DNA of 46,204 bases from Prevotella micans DSM 21469 = JCM 16134 (GCF_000614105.1 NZ_BAKH01000015.1:1-46204), one strand, 5' to 3'; shown: positions 1 to 9,483, counted from the first letter of the stretch. Notes: generated by a model from the letters alone, not told the origin. A program made the numbers and translations.

Positions 1-40
1 GAAAAAAGTTGCTCTTCCCAAGTTTGGGAAACGCCGCCCA

Positions 41-81
41 AGAAAAAGAAGAGAGCCCAACTTATTAATTAGGCTCTCTTC
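41..81 (-). terminator. Intrinsic terminator of the cysteine desulfidase gene
   Basis: A 10-bp perfect stem (48-57 with 72-81, GAAGAGAGCC/GGCTCTCTTC) with a 14-nt loop is followed on the minus strand by TTTTTCTT. It lies 20 bases past the stop of the minus-strand gene that ends at 102. A separate short inverted repeat, TTCCCAAG/TTTGGGAA, is at 16-31. Confidence 0.85.
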
Positions 82-101
82 AAAGTCGAACTACTCGACA
101 G

Positions 102-1394
102 TTAGCAATTTCCTTTGTGAGTCATGATGTCGAGCACCATGTCGTCGGTTATGCACATGGCCTCCTTGCCGATGCTGGTTAAGTTGCGGATGGAACGGTC
201 GACATCTTCATCAATTATTCCCTCGGCAGCTGTGACGTGCTTGCCCTCCATCGATAGTGTGGCCGAAAGAACGGCTGTCGATACGCCCGACGAGATTTTG
301 AGCGAGCAACTGGGTTTAGCTCCGTCGCATATCATTCCGGTGAGGTTAGCAATCATGTTTTTCACCGAGTGACAGATATTGGTGTAGTCGCCCCCCATGA
401 GATAGGTTATACCGCAACTCGAACCGATACTCGCAACCACGCATCCGCAAAGAGCTGAAAGGGTGCCGAGGCTTTGCTTGATGTAGATTGCCGTAAGATG
501 ACTCAGCGTGAGGGCTCGAATGAGTTCCTCGGGTGTGTTTTCATTCTCTTTTGCGAAGACGGCTACGGGATTTGTGGCACATATACCTTGGTTGCCCGAA
601 CCGCTATTGCTCATCACAGGAATTAGCGCGCCGCCCATTCGTGCATCGCAGGCCGAAGCGGTTTTGGAGATGATGTGCGAGAAGATGCTGTTACCGAAGA
701 TTCCACGGCTCAGTGGGCGGTCCATAACCTTTCCTAGACAATGTCCGTAGTTTCCTTTGAGAGCCTGTGCTGCAGCTCGCAGGTTGTAGCGTTTGGCTTC
801 GAGGATGAATCTGATTTCGTCTATCGGGGTGGTTGTTGCAAACTCCCAAACAGTACGCAAATTCAGTTCCGGACCTTTTGTCGCGGTTTCGGCTGTACCA
901 GGTGCCCGGTTGTCGAGTAATATTTCGCCGTTGCGTTCTTCATATACAATGTTGGTATGACTGTGGGCAATTATGGCCGAAGCAGTGTGCTCGTCGGCCT
1001 GGCATATCACTTCAATGTAAAGCTTTTCGGTTATGCCATCTTTCAGGCAGATGTCTATCGGACATTCTTCGAGATACTTCTTTCCTTGTTCGAGTGTTTC
1101 GGGTGTGAGGTCTTTTATTACTTCGAGTTTATATTCCGATTTACCGATAGTTGCTCCGAGTGCGATGGCTATCGGCAAACCAATCATTCCTGTTCCGGGA
1201 ATGCCTACGCCCATTGCGTTTTTGAGGATGTTAGCCGAGAGGAGCACGCGGATGTGCGTTGGTTTTTTACCAAGAAGTTCGGTTGCGCGAGCGGTTGTGA
1301 GCGCCACTGCCATAGGCTCCGTGCATCCCACTGCCGGAACCACTTGTTGCTGAATAAGGGATATGATTTCTTCCCGTATGTTTTTCTCAAGCAT
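102..1394 (-). CDS. L-cysteine desulfidase family protein (CyuA/YhaM, UPF0597)
   Basis: The 430-residue protein matches the CyuA/YhaM (UPF0597) family in length and motifs. Members break down L-cysteine to pyruvate, ammonia and sulfide in the cytoplasm, and the archaeal relative is an oxygen-sensitive iron-sulfur enzyme. Visible hallmarks are the N-terminal VGCTEP motif (about residues 22-27), a glycine-rich NSGSGNQG segment (about 262-269) and a cluster of C-terminal cysteines (CGCVVASIGSSCG, MICDGAKPSC), which are candidate cluster ligands. The start at 1394 fits a -7 promoter element 31 bases upstream, and a strong terminator follows the stop, so the gene looks monocistronic. The related L-serine dehydratases share the fold; without a search, cysteine is the more likely substrate but not proven. 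Confidence 0.85.
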   Translation of the reverse strand: MLEKNIREEIISLIQQQVVPAVGCTEPMAVALTTARATELLGKKPTHIRVLLSANILKNAMGVGIPGTGMIGLPIAIALGATIGKSEYKLEVIKDLTPETLEQGKKYLEECPIDICLKDGITEKLYIEVICQADEHTASAIIAHSHTNIVYEERNGEILLDNRAPGTAETATKGPELNLRTVWEFATTTPIDEIRFILEAKRYNLRAAAQALKGNYGHCLGKVMDRPLSRGIFGNSIFSHIISKTASACDARMGGALIPVMSNSGSGNQGICATNPVAVFAKENENTPEELIRALTLSHLTAIYIKQSLGTLSALCGCVVASIGSSCGITYLMGGDYTNICHSVKNMIANLTGMICDGAKPSCSLKISSGVSTAVLSATLSMEGKHVTAAEGIIDEDVDRSIRNLTSIGKEAMCITDDMVLDIMTHKGNC

Positions 1395-1424
1395 AATATT
1401 TTTTCTCGTTAGGTTTTGGGTGAT

Positions 1425-1433
1425 GCAAAAGTA
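1425..1433 (-). promoter_or_regulatory. -7 promoter element (TACTTTTGC)
   Basis: A match to the Bacteroidota -7 consensus TAnnTTTGC on the minus strand, 31 bases before the cysteine desulfidase start. No clear -33 TTTG is visible at the expected distance. Confidence 0.55.
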
Positions 1434-1472
1434 AATAAAACTATGTGTCTTTTCTGGTAGGAGGGTGATGGG

Positions 1473-2372
1473 CTATATACCTTCGGCCTTGTTTGCGAAA
1501 TAAACTCCGATTAGAATAAGGGCGCTGCCCAAATAGGCCATGAGCGTCATGGGTTCATCGAGGAATATTGCGCTGGCAATAACGGTGGTGATGGGATTGA
1601 GATATATGTAGTTCGATGTTTTCAGAGCTCCAAGTTTAGCGATAGCCCAACTCCAAGTGGCGAAACAGGCAAAAGAGGCCAGCACGCCCAGGAAGAGAAG
1701 ATTTCCGCACACTTTGAGGTCGAGAAAGCCGCTCAGCGGGAAAGTCCATGGACTGATGAGGAAGAATGGAAGAGTGCCCAGAACGCCATAGAAAAATACC
1801 TTGCGGGTGATGAACACTGCCGAATAACGACTCGAAACACGCTTCATAATTAGCGAATAGATAGCCCAGCTAAACGAGGCAAACAGCGCGAGAAAGTAGC
1901 CTCGTAAATCGACATGAAGCACGAACTGACCGTTAAATATCACTACTCCGACACCGGCCATGGCTATGATGGAACCAATGAGAAGCTTCCAGCTCATTTT
2001 AACGCTGTCGCGGAAGAATATCAGGGCTAACATGACTGTCATGAGCGGGGCGGTGCATCCAATGAAACTCACGTCGTTGACATAGGTGAATCCAACGGCT
2101 TTGTTTTCGGCAACGAAGAATAGTGTTCCACCGAAGAAGCCGAGAAGGGCCATTTGAACTTCATCTTTCCAGCTCTCGGCGAAGAGCTTGCGCGGGGATA
2201 TAAACCAGATGCAGATATAGGCAAGAAGGAATCGCATGAAGAATATTTCTTCGGGCTGCATACCTACTACAAGAAGTTTCTTGGTACTGATGAAGGTTGT
2301 GCCCCATATCATTACCGTGAGTATGGCCACGATGTGATAGAAGGCTGTGTTGTTTGTGCTGATTGTTTTCAT
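1473..2372 (-). CDS. DMT superfamily (EamA) permease
   Basis: A 299-residue, highly hydrophobic inner-membrane protein with about ten predicted membrane segments in two EamA repeats. The first repeat begins with the typical HIVAILTVMIWGTTFISTK; the second contains LFASFSWAIYSLIMKR and ends in YLGSALILIGVYFANK. Family members move small metabolites or amino-acid-like solutes; the substrate cannot be read from sequence. The open frame extends 87 codons further upstream to 2633, but that part overlaps msrA in another frame and has no membrane character, so the start is placed at the ATG at 2372 (MKTISTNN). It is 22 bases downstream of the msrA stop, so the two may be cotranscribed. Confidence 0.85.
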   Translation of the reverse strand: MKTISTNNTAFYHIVAILTVMIWGTTFISTKKLLVVGMQPEEIFFMRFLLAYICIWFISPRKLFAESWKDEVQMALLGFFGGTLFFVAENKAVGFTYVNDVSFIGCTAPLMTVMLALIFFRDSVKMSWKLLIGSIIAMAGVGVVIFNGQFVLHVDLRGYFLALFASFSWAIYSLIMKRVSSRYSAVFITRKVFFYGVLGTLPFFLISPWTFPLSGFLDLKVCGNLLFLGVLASFACFATWSWAIAKLGALKTSNYIYLNPITTVIASAIFLDEPMTLMAYLGSALILIGVYFANKAEGI

Positions 2373-2394
2373 GCTATAAATTAATATTACAAGG

Positions 2395-3045
2395 TTATTT
2401 GTTTGCTTTCCGTGCGTATTCGAAAAGGCTTGAGGGGATATGGCAATAGCCGTTGGGATTCTTTTCGAGATAGTCTTGATGATAGTCTTCGGCTTTGTAG
2501 AAGTTCTTGAGGGGTTGTAGTTCCACGGCGATATGGTCGTTAAGGTGTCTTTGCTTATGGTCGAAGAAGGCTTGAATGACGCTACGATCGTCAGGGTCGG
2601 TGTAGTAGACTCCGGTTCGATATTGCGAGCCACGGTCGGGCCCTTGCTGATTTATGGATGTTGGGTCGATGGCCTCGAAATATATTTCAAGTAGCTTGGT
2701 AAGGGTTATTTTTTCTGGGTCGTAGACAACGTGCACAGTTTCGGCAAACTGGGTTTTATCGGTACACACTTGCTCGTAGGTTGGATTCTTGATTTTTCCA
2801 TTTGCGTAGCCCACCTCGGTTGCTACAACTCCTACCACTTGCTTGAAGAAATGTTCTGTTCCCCAGAAACATCCTCCGGCAAGATATATTTCGCGAGTTT
2901 TATGTTGTTCTGTTGTCATGAGTGTGTCTCTTTTGAGAGTGTTATTTGTTTTTGAAAAACCGCATGCCGTTATCAATTGGGTACAGAATATTGCAACGAA
3001 CAGGCAAGCGGTAGACTGATAATTACGTCTTAAATGTCTTTTCAT
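2395..3045 (-). CDS. msrA: Peptide-methionine (S)-S-oxide reductase, lipoprotein form
   Basis: The protein is 216 residues, with an N-terminal export signal ending in a lipobox (LITAC|G, Cys about 28), so the enzyme is probably anchored to a membrane outside the cytoplasm. The MsrA catalytic motif GGCFWG follows at about residue 57 with its nucleophilic cysteine. Other family signatures are TEVGYANG, DPTSINQQGPDRGSQYR and the C-terminal EDYHQDYL. It reduces methionine-S-sulfoxide in damaged proteins using thioredoxin-type electron donors. TrxB is encoded just upstream on the same strand, but 142 bases separate the genes. A later start (MTTEQHK, residue 43) would give a cytoplasmic enzyme; the clear lipobox favours the longer one. 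Confidence 0.92.
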   Translation of the reverse strand: MKRHLRRNYQSTACLFVAIFCTQLITACGFSKTNNTLKRDTLMTTEQHKTREIYLAGGCFWGTEHFFKQVVGVVATEVGYANGKIKNPTYEQVCTDKTQFAETVHVVYDPEKITLTKLLEIYFEAIDPTSINQQGPDRGSQYRTGVYYTDPDDRSVIQAFFDHKQRHLNDHIAVELQPLKNFYKAEDYHQDYLEKNPNGYCHIPSSLFEYARKANK

Positions 3046-3098
3046 CTGTACTTACTATCTTATTAGAATTTCAATTCGTGCATTCACTTTTGGTGAGT

Positions 3099-3124
3099 AT
3101 GCCGTCCCAGAGTGGGGGCGGCAT
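3099..3124. other. Hairpin between trxB and msrA
   Basis: The arms ATGCCG/CGGCAT plus an inner CCC/GGG form a GC-rich hairpin in the 142-base gap. On the minus strand, the direction of trxB, no T-run follows; on the plus strand only TTTACCTTT follows. It may slow or process the transcript, but I do not call it a terminator. Confidence 0.35.
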
Positions 3125-3187
3125 TTACCTTTAATTACTCTCCAATTGTCTTATGAAATATCGGACAGCAATAACAGTTGAGAAGAT

Positions 3188-4149
<962 letters not shown>

Positions 4150-4154
4150 TTATT

Positions 4155-4775
4155 TCATTCAATGGGGAACAATCCGTAGAGTCGGTCGTCAATCATGTCG
4201 GTTATCCGCTGGAAATGTTGTGCATTATTTTCGAAATCGGTTGTGTCGCCGTCAACTATAATCATATGTCCATCGTAGGTTTTTATCCATTCCTCATAGC
4301 GCTTGTTGAGACCTCTGAGGTAGTCTATACGCATTGTTTGCTCATAGTTCCGGCCTCTACGTTGGATCTGATCGATGAGATGCGGCACCGACGAACGAAT
4401 GTAGATGAGTAGGTCGGGCAGTTTCACCAGACTTAGCATGAGGTTAAACAGGTCTGTATAGTTTTCGAAATCGCGTTCGCTCATCATTCCCATGTCACGC
4501 AGATTGGGTGCAAAGATGCAGGCGTCTTCGAAGATTGTCCTATCCTGCACAACCGTTTCGTTCAAGCGGGATATGTCTACAATGTCGCGGAAGCGTTTGT
4601 TGAGGAAATATATTTGCAGGTTGAACGACCATCGGGCCATGTCTTCATAATAATCTTCGAGATAAGGATTGTTGTCCACCGGTTCGAAATGAGCCTTCCA
4701 ACCATATCTTTTGGCCAGCATGGTTGCCAAAGTTGTTTTGCCTGCGCCGATGTTTCCGGCTATTGCTATGTGCAT
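4155..4775 (-). CDS. Deoxynucleoside kinase (second of a tandem pair)
   Basis: A 206-residue protein of the dNK/dCK/dGK family, which phosphorylates deoxynucleosides with ATP. Visible motifs are the P-loop GNIGAGKTT (residues 7-15), the EPVDNNPYLEDYY substrate region, the DRTIFED motif (about 91) and the arginine-rich lid RRGRNYEQ (about 139). It starts 11 bases after the stop of the paralog at 4787-5401 and shares the pattern NPYLEDYY..RWSF, so the pair arose by duplication. Lactobacilli make heterodimers from such tandem kinases, so a mixed dimer is possible here. Which base each subunit prefers cannot be told. Confidence 0.88.
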   Translation of the reverse strand: MHIAIAGNIGAGKTTLATMLAKRYGWKAHFEPVDNNPYLEDYYEDMARWSFNLQIYFLNKRFRDIVDISRLNETVVQDRTIFEDACIFAPNLRDMGMMSERDFENYTDLFNLMLSLVKLPDLLIYIRSSVPHLIDQIQRRGRNYEQTMRIDYLRGLNKRYEEWIKTYDGHMIIVDGDTTDFENNAQHFQRITDMIDDRLYGLFPIE

Positions 4776-4786
4776 ATTTATTTGTT

Positions 4787-5401
4787 CTAAAATAATCCGA
4801 AAAGTTCACGGTCGATTTTGTCGGTTATCAGTCCGAAGTCTTTTGGACGATGCTGAAAATCGAGCTTGTCGACGTCAATAGTCAATACCCTGCCTTTATA
4901 TTGTTTGGCAGTGAAGTCGTCGTATCTGCGATTAATATTTTCCAGATATTCGATGGGTATTTTCTGCTCGTAGTTACGCCCTCGTTTCTCAATATTCTGC
5001 ACGAGGTGGGCAACCGATGAGCGGAGGAATATCATGAGATCGGGCATTTCAATCTCGCGAGTCATTTGCTCGAACAGTTCCATGTAGGTTGAATAATCAC
5101 GCTCGTTGAGGTTTCCCATCGCATAGTTGTTTGCCGTAAAAACGAATACACCCTCATATATCGAGCGGTCTTGAATGGTGTTATGACTAGTTTTTTGAAT
5201 ATCCAACAAAGCTTTAAATCGTTCTTTGAGGAAAAATACTTCCATTGCAAACGACCAACGCTGGATGTCCCGATAATAATCCTCAAGATAAGGATTATAG
5301 TCAACCGACTCGAACTTAGGCTGCCATCCGTAGCGTTCAGCAAGCATTGTCGTAAGAGTTGTTTTACCACTCCCGATGTTCCCGGCTATTGCAATCTGCA
5401 T
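4787..5401 (-). CDS. Deoxynucleoside kinase (first of a tandem pair)
   Basis: A 204-residue dNK-family kinase with P-loop GNIGSGKTT, the ESVDYNPYLEDYY substrate segment, DRSIYEG (about residue 84) and the lid KRGRNYEQ. The open frame runs further upstream to 5566, but the added residues lie inside the phosphatase gene and show no similarity to the family; MQIAIAGNIG at 5401 aligns with its paralog's MHIAIAGNIG and is only 2 bases past the phosphatase stop, which suggests translational coupling. The family supplies dNMPs by salvage. The tandem paralogs differ at several substrate-pocket positions (for example EPVDNN against ESVDYN), consistent with different base preference, though this is inference. 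Confidence 0.88.
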   Translation of the reverse strand: MQIAIAGNIGSGKTTLTTMLAERYGWQPKFESVDYNPYLEDYYRDIQRWSFAMEVFFLKERFKALLDIQKTSHNTIQDRSIYEGVFVFTANNYAMGNLNERDYSTYMELFEQMTREIEMPDLMIFLRSSVAHLVQNIEKRGRNYEQKIPIEYLENINRRYDDFTAKQYKGRVLTIDVDKLDFQHRPKDFGLITDKIDRELFGLF

Positions 5402-5403
5402 GT

Positions 5404-6897
5404 TTAGCGGGTATCCTTTTCGTTCAACAACGGTAAACGAATTTTTCCAATACTTCCGTTGGGCATTTGAATGTGTAGCATCGCACAAATAGTAGGCGCG
5501 ATGTCTGTGATGTTTGTTTCGGCAAACGATTCGCCGTGCTGAACACCCCAACCGAACATGACCCATGGAATATGCGTGTCGTAGACAAAGGGTTGGCCAT
5601 GTGACGTGCCTCGATAGTCGGGCGAATTCTTTGCACCAAAATATTGTAGTCGTGTAACTACACCGATTTCGCCAGAACGTCCCCTGAAATAGCCTTTCAA
5701 CATACGGCTCCTAATAAATTCAGGCATGGCAACCGTACCAAGTTTCTCTTGGTCGAAAACATATAGAAACTGCGGGTCCTGTAGTAGAAAATTAATAGCC
5801 TCGTCTATCACCTCCTGTTTATTCCTACCGGATTGCGCAATAACCGAATCGTTTAAATAGAACTGATAGTTGTCTTCTTTCATAACCGGCATAATTCCGA
5901 ATATAGCCTGCAAATGCTCATTGAGTTGCTTAACCGTTGTTTCGTAGCTCCATGCGCCGGCTGGAATACGATGTTCTTTCATGTAGTTATAGTTGTGAGC
6001 AGCTCCGTGGTCGGCCGTAAGAAAGAGTAGATAGTTGTTGCGTCCAACCCTGCTGTCTAACTCTTTTAGAAAGTGTGCAAGGTCTTTGTCGAGCTGCATA
6101 TAAACCTCGCGATTTTCCTTTCCGCGTGTTGAATATTCGTGACCGATGGCATCTGTTGGTGATATGCTCACTGTGAGCATATCTGTTTCCTTTCCTTGTC
6201 CAAGTCGCTCATTTTTCAGTGCCGCCTCGGCCATACGGAAAGTGAGTGTAACGCCCATTAGCGATGTTTTTATGTTGAACTTAGGTTCTGTGTGATTCTT
6301 CTTATTGAACTCTTCTACCCACTTCGGCAGTTGAGTCATATAGAAAGTTGAACTTACGAAATGCCCTGCTGATGTATCCCACCAATATGCAGCATTAGCC
6401 GAATGACCAGCTGGAAGAATCGCACCACGGTCTTTCAAAGCTATTCCAACAACCTTAGATCGGAAATCGGTTGCTACGCCCAGTTCGTCGCCTATTGTGG
6501 ATGTGAGCATCCGATGCGGACTCATTTTCCCTTCCCTACTAGTCGAACCAACACTCTCTACATTCGGGTCATAACAGCAATAAACAGGCTTATCATCATC
6601 ATAGAAGTTGTTTCCCGCAATCCCTGTAAATGCCGGCACGGAACCCGTGAAAATCGAACTGTGCCCAATGGAAGTCACCGTAGGTGCATAATCAATCTGT
6701 GTATTTTGGAAAGAAAAACCCTCACTGAGCAAAAGCCTCAGACCGTTGGTCCCGTAGTCGTTGTAATAATAATAAAGGTAGTCCCACCGCATTTGGTCTA
6801 CAACGATCCCAACCACTAATTTCGGTCGGGAAAACTGTGCCTGAATCTCAGTTACGAGGAGCAGTGTTATCAGAAAAAGAGCAAGCTTTCTAATCAT
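5404..6897 (-). CDS. PafA-like alkaline phosphatase family protein
   Basis: A 497-residue exported enzyme of the alkaline phosphatase superfamily. The signal peptide is MIRKLALFLITLLLVTEIQA. Metal and catalytic elements in order are VVDQMRWDYL (about 27), PTVTSIGHSSIFTGS with the threonine nucleophile (about 72), the second-half SPTDAIGHEYS, TADHGAA and SHGQPF. This arrangement is that of Bacteroidota PafA, a periplasmic calcium-dependent phosphomonoesterase. The frame is open to 6993, but the -7 promoter element lies at 6963-6971, so a start above it is impossible; the ATG at 6897 also opens the signal peptide. It heads a run with two nucleoside kinases and trxB, consistent with stripping phosphate from nucleotides outside the cell before salvage inside. 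Confidence 0.88.
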   Translation of the reverse strand: MIRKLALFLITLLLVTEIQAQFSRPKLVVGIVVDQMRWDYLYYYYNDYGTNGLRLLLSEGFSFQNTQIDYAPTVTSIGHSSIFTGSVPAFTGIAGNNFYDDDKPVYCCYDPNVESVGSTSREGKMSPHRMLTSTIGDELGVATDFRSKVVGIALKDRGAILPAGHSANAAYWWDTSAGHFVSSTFYMTQLPKWVEEFNKKNHTEPKFNIKTSLMGVTLTFRMAEAALKNERLGQGKETDMLTVSISPTDAIGHEYSTRGKENREVYMQLDKDLAHFLKELDSRVGRNNYLLFLTADHGAAHNYNYMKEHRIPAGAWSYETTVKQLNEHLQAIFGIMPVMKEDNYQFYLNDSVIAQSGRNKQEVIDEAINFLLQDPQFLYVFDQEKLGTVAMPEFIRSRMLKGYFRGRSGEIGVVTRLQYFGAKNSPDYRGTSHGQPFVYDTHIPWVMFGWGVQHGESFAETNITDIAPTICAMLHIQMPNGSIGKIRLPLLNEKDTR

Positions 6898-6962
6898 TTT
6901 ATTTCGGTTTGTATTAGTCGTTAGGCGCTGTTTATTAAGGTTTGAGAGGCCTCCAACCGCTT

Positions 6963-6971
6963 GCAAAGATA
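6963..6971 (-). promoter_or_regulatory. -7 promoter element (TATCTTTGC)
   Basis: An exact TAnnTTTGC match on the minus strand, 66 bases before the phosphatase start and 22 bases from a divergent element at 6994. It decides the start of the phosphatase. Confidence 0.65.
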
Positions 6972-6993
6972 GAATATTCCGCCGGAAATTCAT

Positions 6994-7002
6994 TACTTTT
7001 GC
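6994..7002 (+). promoter_or_regulatory. -7 promoter element (TACTTTTGC)
   Basis: An exact TAnnTTTGC match on the plus strand, 28 bases before the start at 7030. With the element at 6963-6971 it forms a divergent promoter region. Confidence 0.55.
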
Positions 7003-7029
7003 CTGGCCAGAAGAACCATCCTAAGTACA

Positions 7030-7470
7030 ATGCAAATCAAAGGACAAATCCAAATGAAACGAACATCCAACAGTAAACCAACCTACACCATTCCTGTTGC
7101 AATATGTGCCATTACATTGTTTGCTGGAAGCATACTTCTTTCCATTTTGATGGCTACTCGCCAGATGGCGCCACCTCGCAAATATAATGTTAACACATCA
7201 GGTGAAGTCATCGGCATCGATACAACTTCAAAGATTCCTGTCCTAACCAAACAGGAAGCCGAAAAGGTTGAAGAGAAAGAAAATAAAAAAGTGGAATATA
7301 TTGAACCTGAACCCACTCCTTCAAAAACTGCCGAACCGGATATTGAATCTCCTGCCGAGCCCGTTATAGTTCCATCTACTCCTCCCACCGCTACGAAAGA
7401 AGAGCCTGTACCGATTAAAGTACAGAAGCCCGAGATGAAAGCTCCAAAAATTGAACAGGTTGAACAGTGA
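7030..7470 (+). CDS. Small single-pass membrane protein, proline/glutamate-rich
   Basis: I do not recognise the family. The 146-residue product has a short basic N-terminus, one membrane segment (about residues 20-41, TIPVAICAITLFAGSILLS), then a low-complexity tail rich in Glu, Lys and Pro (repeated EP and TP motifs) ending KIEQVEQ. This layout resembles the N-terminal half of TonB-like or cell-envelope spanning proteins, but no globular C-terminal domain follows. An internal start at 7054 (MKRTSNS), preceded by AGGA nine bases upstream, would remove eight residues and is equally plausible. It is divergent from the phosphatase and convergent with the thioredoxin-like gene. Confidence 0.65.
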   Translation: MQIKGQIQMKRTSNSKPTYTIPVAICAITLFAGSILLSILMATRQMAPPRKYNVNTSGEVIGIDTTSKIPVLTKQEAEKVEEKENKKVEYIEPEPTPSKTAEPDIESPAEPVIVPSTPPTATKEEPVPIKVQKPEMKAPKIEQVEQ

Positions 7471-7508
7471 GCCCATCAATAAATACCTTCCTAATACGGA
7501 AATAAATA

Positions 7509-8345
7509 CTACTTATAAATTTCTTCCAGTTTCTTCTGTAGATTATCTCCTTGAAGATCTAATGCGATTATTTTACCGTCAGGGTCGAGTAGGACATTTG
7601 CTGGAATTCCACGAATACCATAAAGTGAAACCGCTGCACTTTCCCAATATTTCAGGTCGGACATCTGCGGCCATGTCATACCAAACCTTTCAACAGCTGC
7701 CGCCCAGTTTTTCTTATCCTTATCGAAACTAACGCCGACAATCTCCAAACCTTTATCATGGAATCGTTTGTATGCCTCAACTACATTAGGCATTTCCCTA
7801 AGACATGGACCGCACCAACTAGCCCAAAAGTCAACAAATACATATTTCCCTTTTCCAGCCCATTGACTTAGCTTTACCATCTTACCATTCAAATCTAACA
7901 TCTCGAAATCTTTGAACATCATACCCGGATGACGTAGTTCAAAGGATGCTAGCAGTTTCTTAGGTCGTTCCATCTGCGGCTCATTGTAATATCCACTATT
8001 AGAATCCACTGCCTCTTTCAACTCATCATATTCAAGACTATACATTGCTGCTTCCACATATTTTGCGGGAAACTTAGAATCTTTGAACTTTCTAACGATT
8101 TCCATAGTTAAAACAGTTTGCACGGAATCCAAAGAGTCGGCTTTGACAGTAATTTCTAGCATTTGCTCCTTGTCAGCCTCCGTCAAACTATTGGGATTCT
8201 TCTCCGCAATTGTTTTATAGAGCTCAACGAGAGAATTATATTCCTTTTCGAGCTTATTCATCTTGTCCTCATACGACTTTCTATCCTGTGCTTGCACGGT
8301 AAAAAAGCTTATAGAAAGCATTACTATTAAAAATACTCTTTTCAT
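7509..8345 (-). CDS. TlpA-like exported thioredoxin-family protein
   Basis: A 278-residue protein with a signal peptide (MKRVFLIVMLSISFFTVQAQ), a helical, charged N-terminal region (about 20-140) and a C-terminal TlpA/ResA-type thioredoxin domain. The redox motif is WASWCGPCLREMP (about 186-198), followed by VGVSFDKDKKNW and the cis-proline segment RGIPANVLLDPDG. Bacteroidota carry many such proteins, which act as disulfide reductases in the periplasm; the partner is not evident. The open frame extends to 8504, but the signal peptide fixes the start at 8345. It is convergent with the gene at 7030 and has a 22-bp repeat array upstream. Confidence 0.85.
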   Translation of the reverse strand: MKRVFLIVMLSISFFTVQAQDRKSYEDKMNKLEKEYNSLVELYKTIAEKNPNSLTEADKEQMLEITVKADSLDSVQTVLTMEIVRKFKDSKFPAKYVEAAMYSLEYDELKEAVDSNSGYYNEPQMERPKKLLASFELRHPGMMFKDFEMLDLNGKMVKLSQWAGKGKYVFVDFWASWCGPCLREMPNVVEAYKRFHDKGLEIVGVSFDKDKKNWAAAVERFGMTWPQMSDLKYWESAAVSLYGIRGIPANVLLDPDGKIIALDLQGDNLQKKLEEIYK

Positions 8346-8487
8346 CGGTTTATAAATTAATTTCATTTTTTTTGTTTGTCCTCCCCTGCGGACTTTCCGC
8401 AAAGGCCGCGTAAACTTACAAAACGCTTGCGAGATTCCTGCAAGACCGATACGAAAAATGTTTTGCGGTTCATACGAGGGCAATCTT

Positions 8488-8575
8488 TTACATTTGGAGT
8501 CCATCCCATTTACAGCATGCTTGTAACAGGGTTACGAGCAAAGTGTAACGAGATTACAAGCATGCTGTAACACGA
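8488..8575. repeat. Array of about four 22-bp units with internal dyads
   Basis: In the 525-base gap between the divergent genes at 8345 and 8871, TTAC recurs at 8488, 8510, 8532 and 8554, exactly 22 bases apart. Three units carry dyads such as TTACAGCATGCTTGTAA and TTACAAGCATGCTGTAA, while the intervening sequence differs. The rest of the gap holds a promoter element at 8808 and no credible gene. Confidence 0.75.
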
Positions 8576-8807
8576 CAAGTTGCTCAAAAGCGGCCTGGAA
8601 GAGACTTCTTCGCGTGTTTTTAACATGCCCAACAGACGAACAGGGCAATCGATAGAACGAGGTGGAAAGGTAGCAAGTTACATTCTTAGTTATACCAAAC
8701 TGGCCTTTGCAAGCATCTGCAACATAAATAAAATATTTGCTTTCAGCGTGGCAAAAAACAACCAAGAAAAACAACAAAAACTTTTTCGTGTTTTGCAAAA
8801 AATAGAT

Positions 8808-8816
8808 TACCTTTGC
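8808..8816 (+). promoter_or_regulatory. -7 promoter element (TACCTTTGC)
   Basis: An exact match to TAnnTTTGC on the plus strand, 54 bases before the DUF192 lipoprotein start. Confidence 0.6.
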
Positions 8817-8870
8817 TTTCGGAAGAGCTGTTTCTTATCCACAACACCATAAATTACAGACCAATAAATA

Positions 8871-9371
8871 ATGAATTGTATTATGACTTACAAAGGATTA
8901 ACCACGAAAAAGTTTTTACAGGTGCATGCGAAGCTGGTGCTGAAAGGAGCGGTTGTATTGTGCTGCGCCATTTTTAGCGCATGTTCAACATCTGTGCTCG
9001 AATTTGAGAAAAAGGATTTGGCAATTACAAATCTTGACGGCAAGACCATTCCCATAACAGTTGAGCTTGCCCGCTCTCGCCGAGAGATGACAAAAGGCTT
9101 TATGGGGCGCACAAATATTCCCGATGGAACGGGCATGCTTTTTGTGTTTAAAACAGACCGAAAGATCGCCTTCTGGATGAAAGACACGCCTACGCCCCTT
9201 TCAATCGCGTTCATCAGTGCAAGTGGCGAAATCTGCGAAACACGCGATATGGCTCCGTTCAGTGAGGCAAGTGTAGAGTCGTCGCAATCTGTGCGCTATG
9301 CGCTCGAAGTGCCGCAAGGCTGGTTCAAGAAGAACAACATTGGGCCGGGATGTGCTATAAAGCTACCATAA
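8871..9371 (+). CDS. DUF192 family lipoprotein
   Basis: A 166-residue protein with an unusually long N-terminal export region whose lipobox is FSAC|S (Cys about 38). The mature part is a DUF192 domain: DGKTIPITVELARS, the RREMTKGFMGR motif (about 71-81), GTGMLFVF, the WMKDTPTPLSIAFI segment and a final ALEVPQGWF. DUF192 proteins are small beta-rich proteins of unknown function. A second in-frame ATG at 8883 would shorten the N-terminus by four residues. The gene is complete and sits beside the integrase remnant, so it may mark the chromosomal edge of a former insertion. Confidence 0.82.
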   Translation: MNCIMTYKGLTTKKFLQVHAKLVLKGAVVLCCAIFSACSTSVLEFEKKDLAITNLDGKTIPITVELARSRREMTKGFMGRTNIPDGTGMLFVFKTDRKIAFWMKDTPTPLSIAFISASGEICETRDMAPFSEASVESSQSVRYALEVPQGWFKKNNIGPGCAIKLP

Positions 9372-9483
9372 CCGATGCTGACGACACCTGCCGCACAAAC
9401 GCAGCAGGCCAATTTGCCTGCGGTAAGCTAACAACCCAGGAGGGATTGGCGTATAGTAATGGCAATTGAAATATAGGTGGTAT

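Noticed and set aside
2373..2633. The 87-codon N-terminal extension of the EamA permease
   Set aside because: It overlaps msrA on the same strand in another frame, lacks membrane segments, and the family start is at 2372.
8580..8852. A 90-codon plus-strand frame before the DUF192 gene
   Set aside because: A promoter element (8808-8816) falls inside it and the translation has no recognisable features.
9404..9421. Hairpin GCAGGC/GCCTGC as terminator of the DUF192 gene
   Set aside because: The stem is short and followed by GGTAAGC, with no T-run on either strand.
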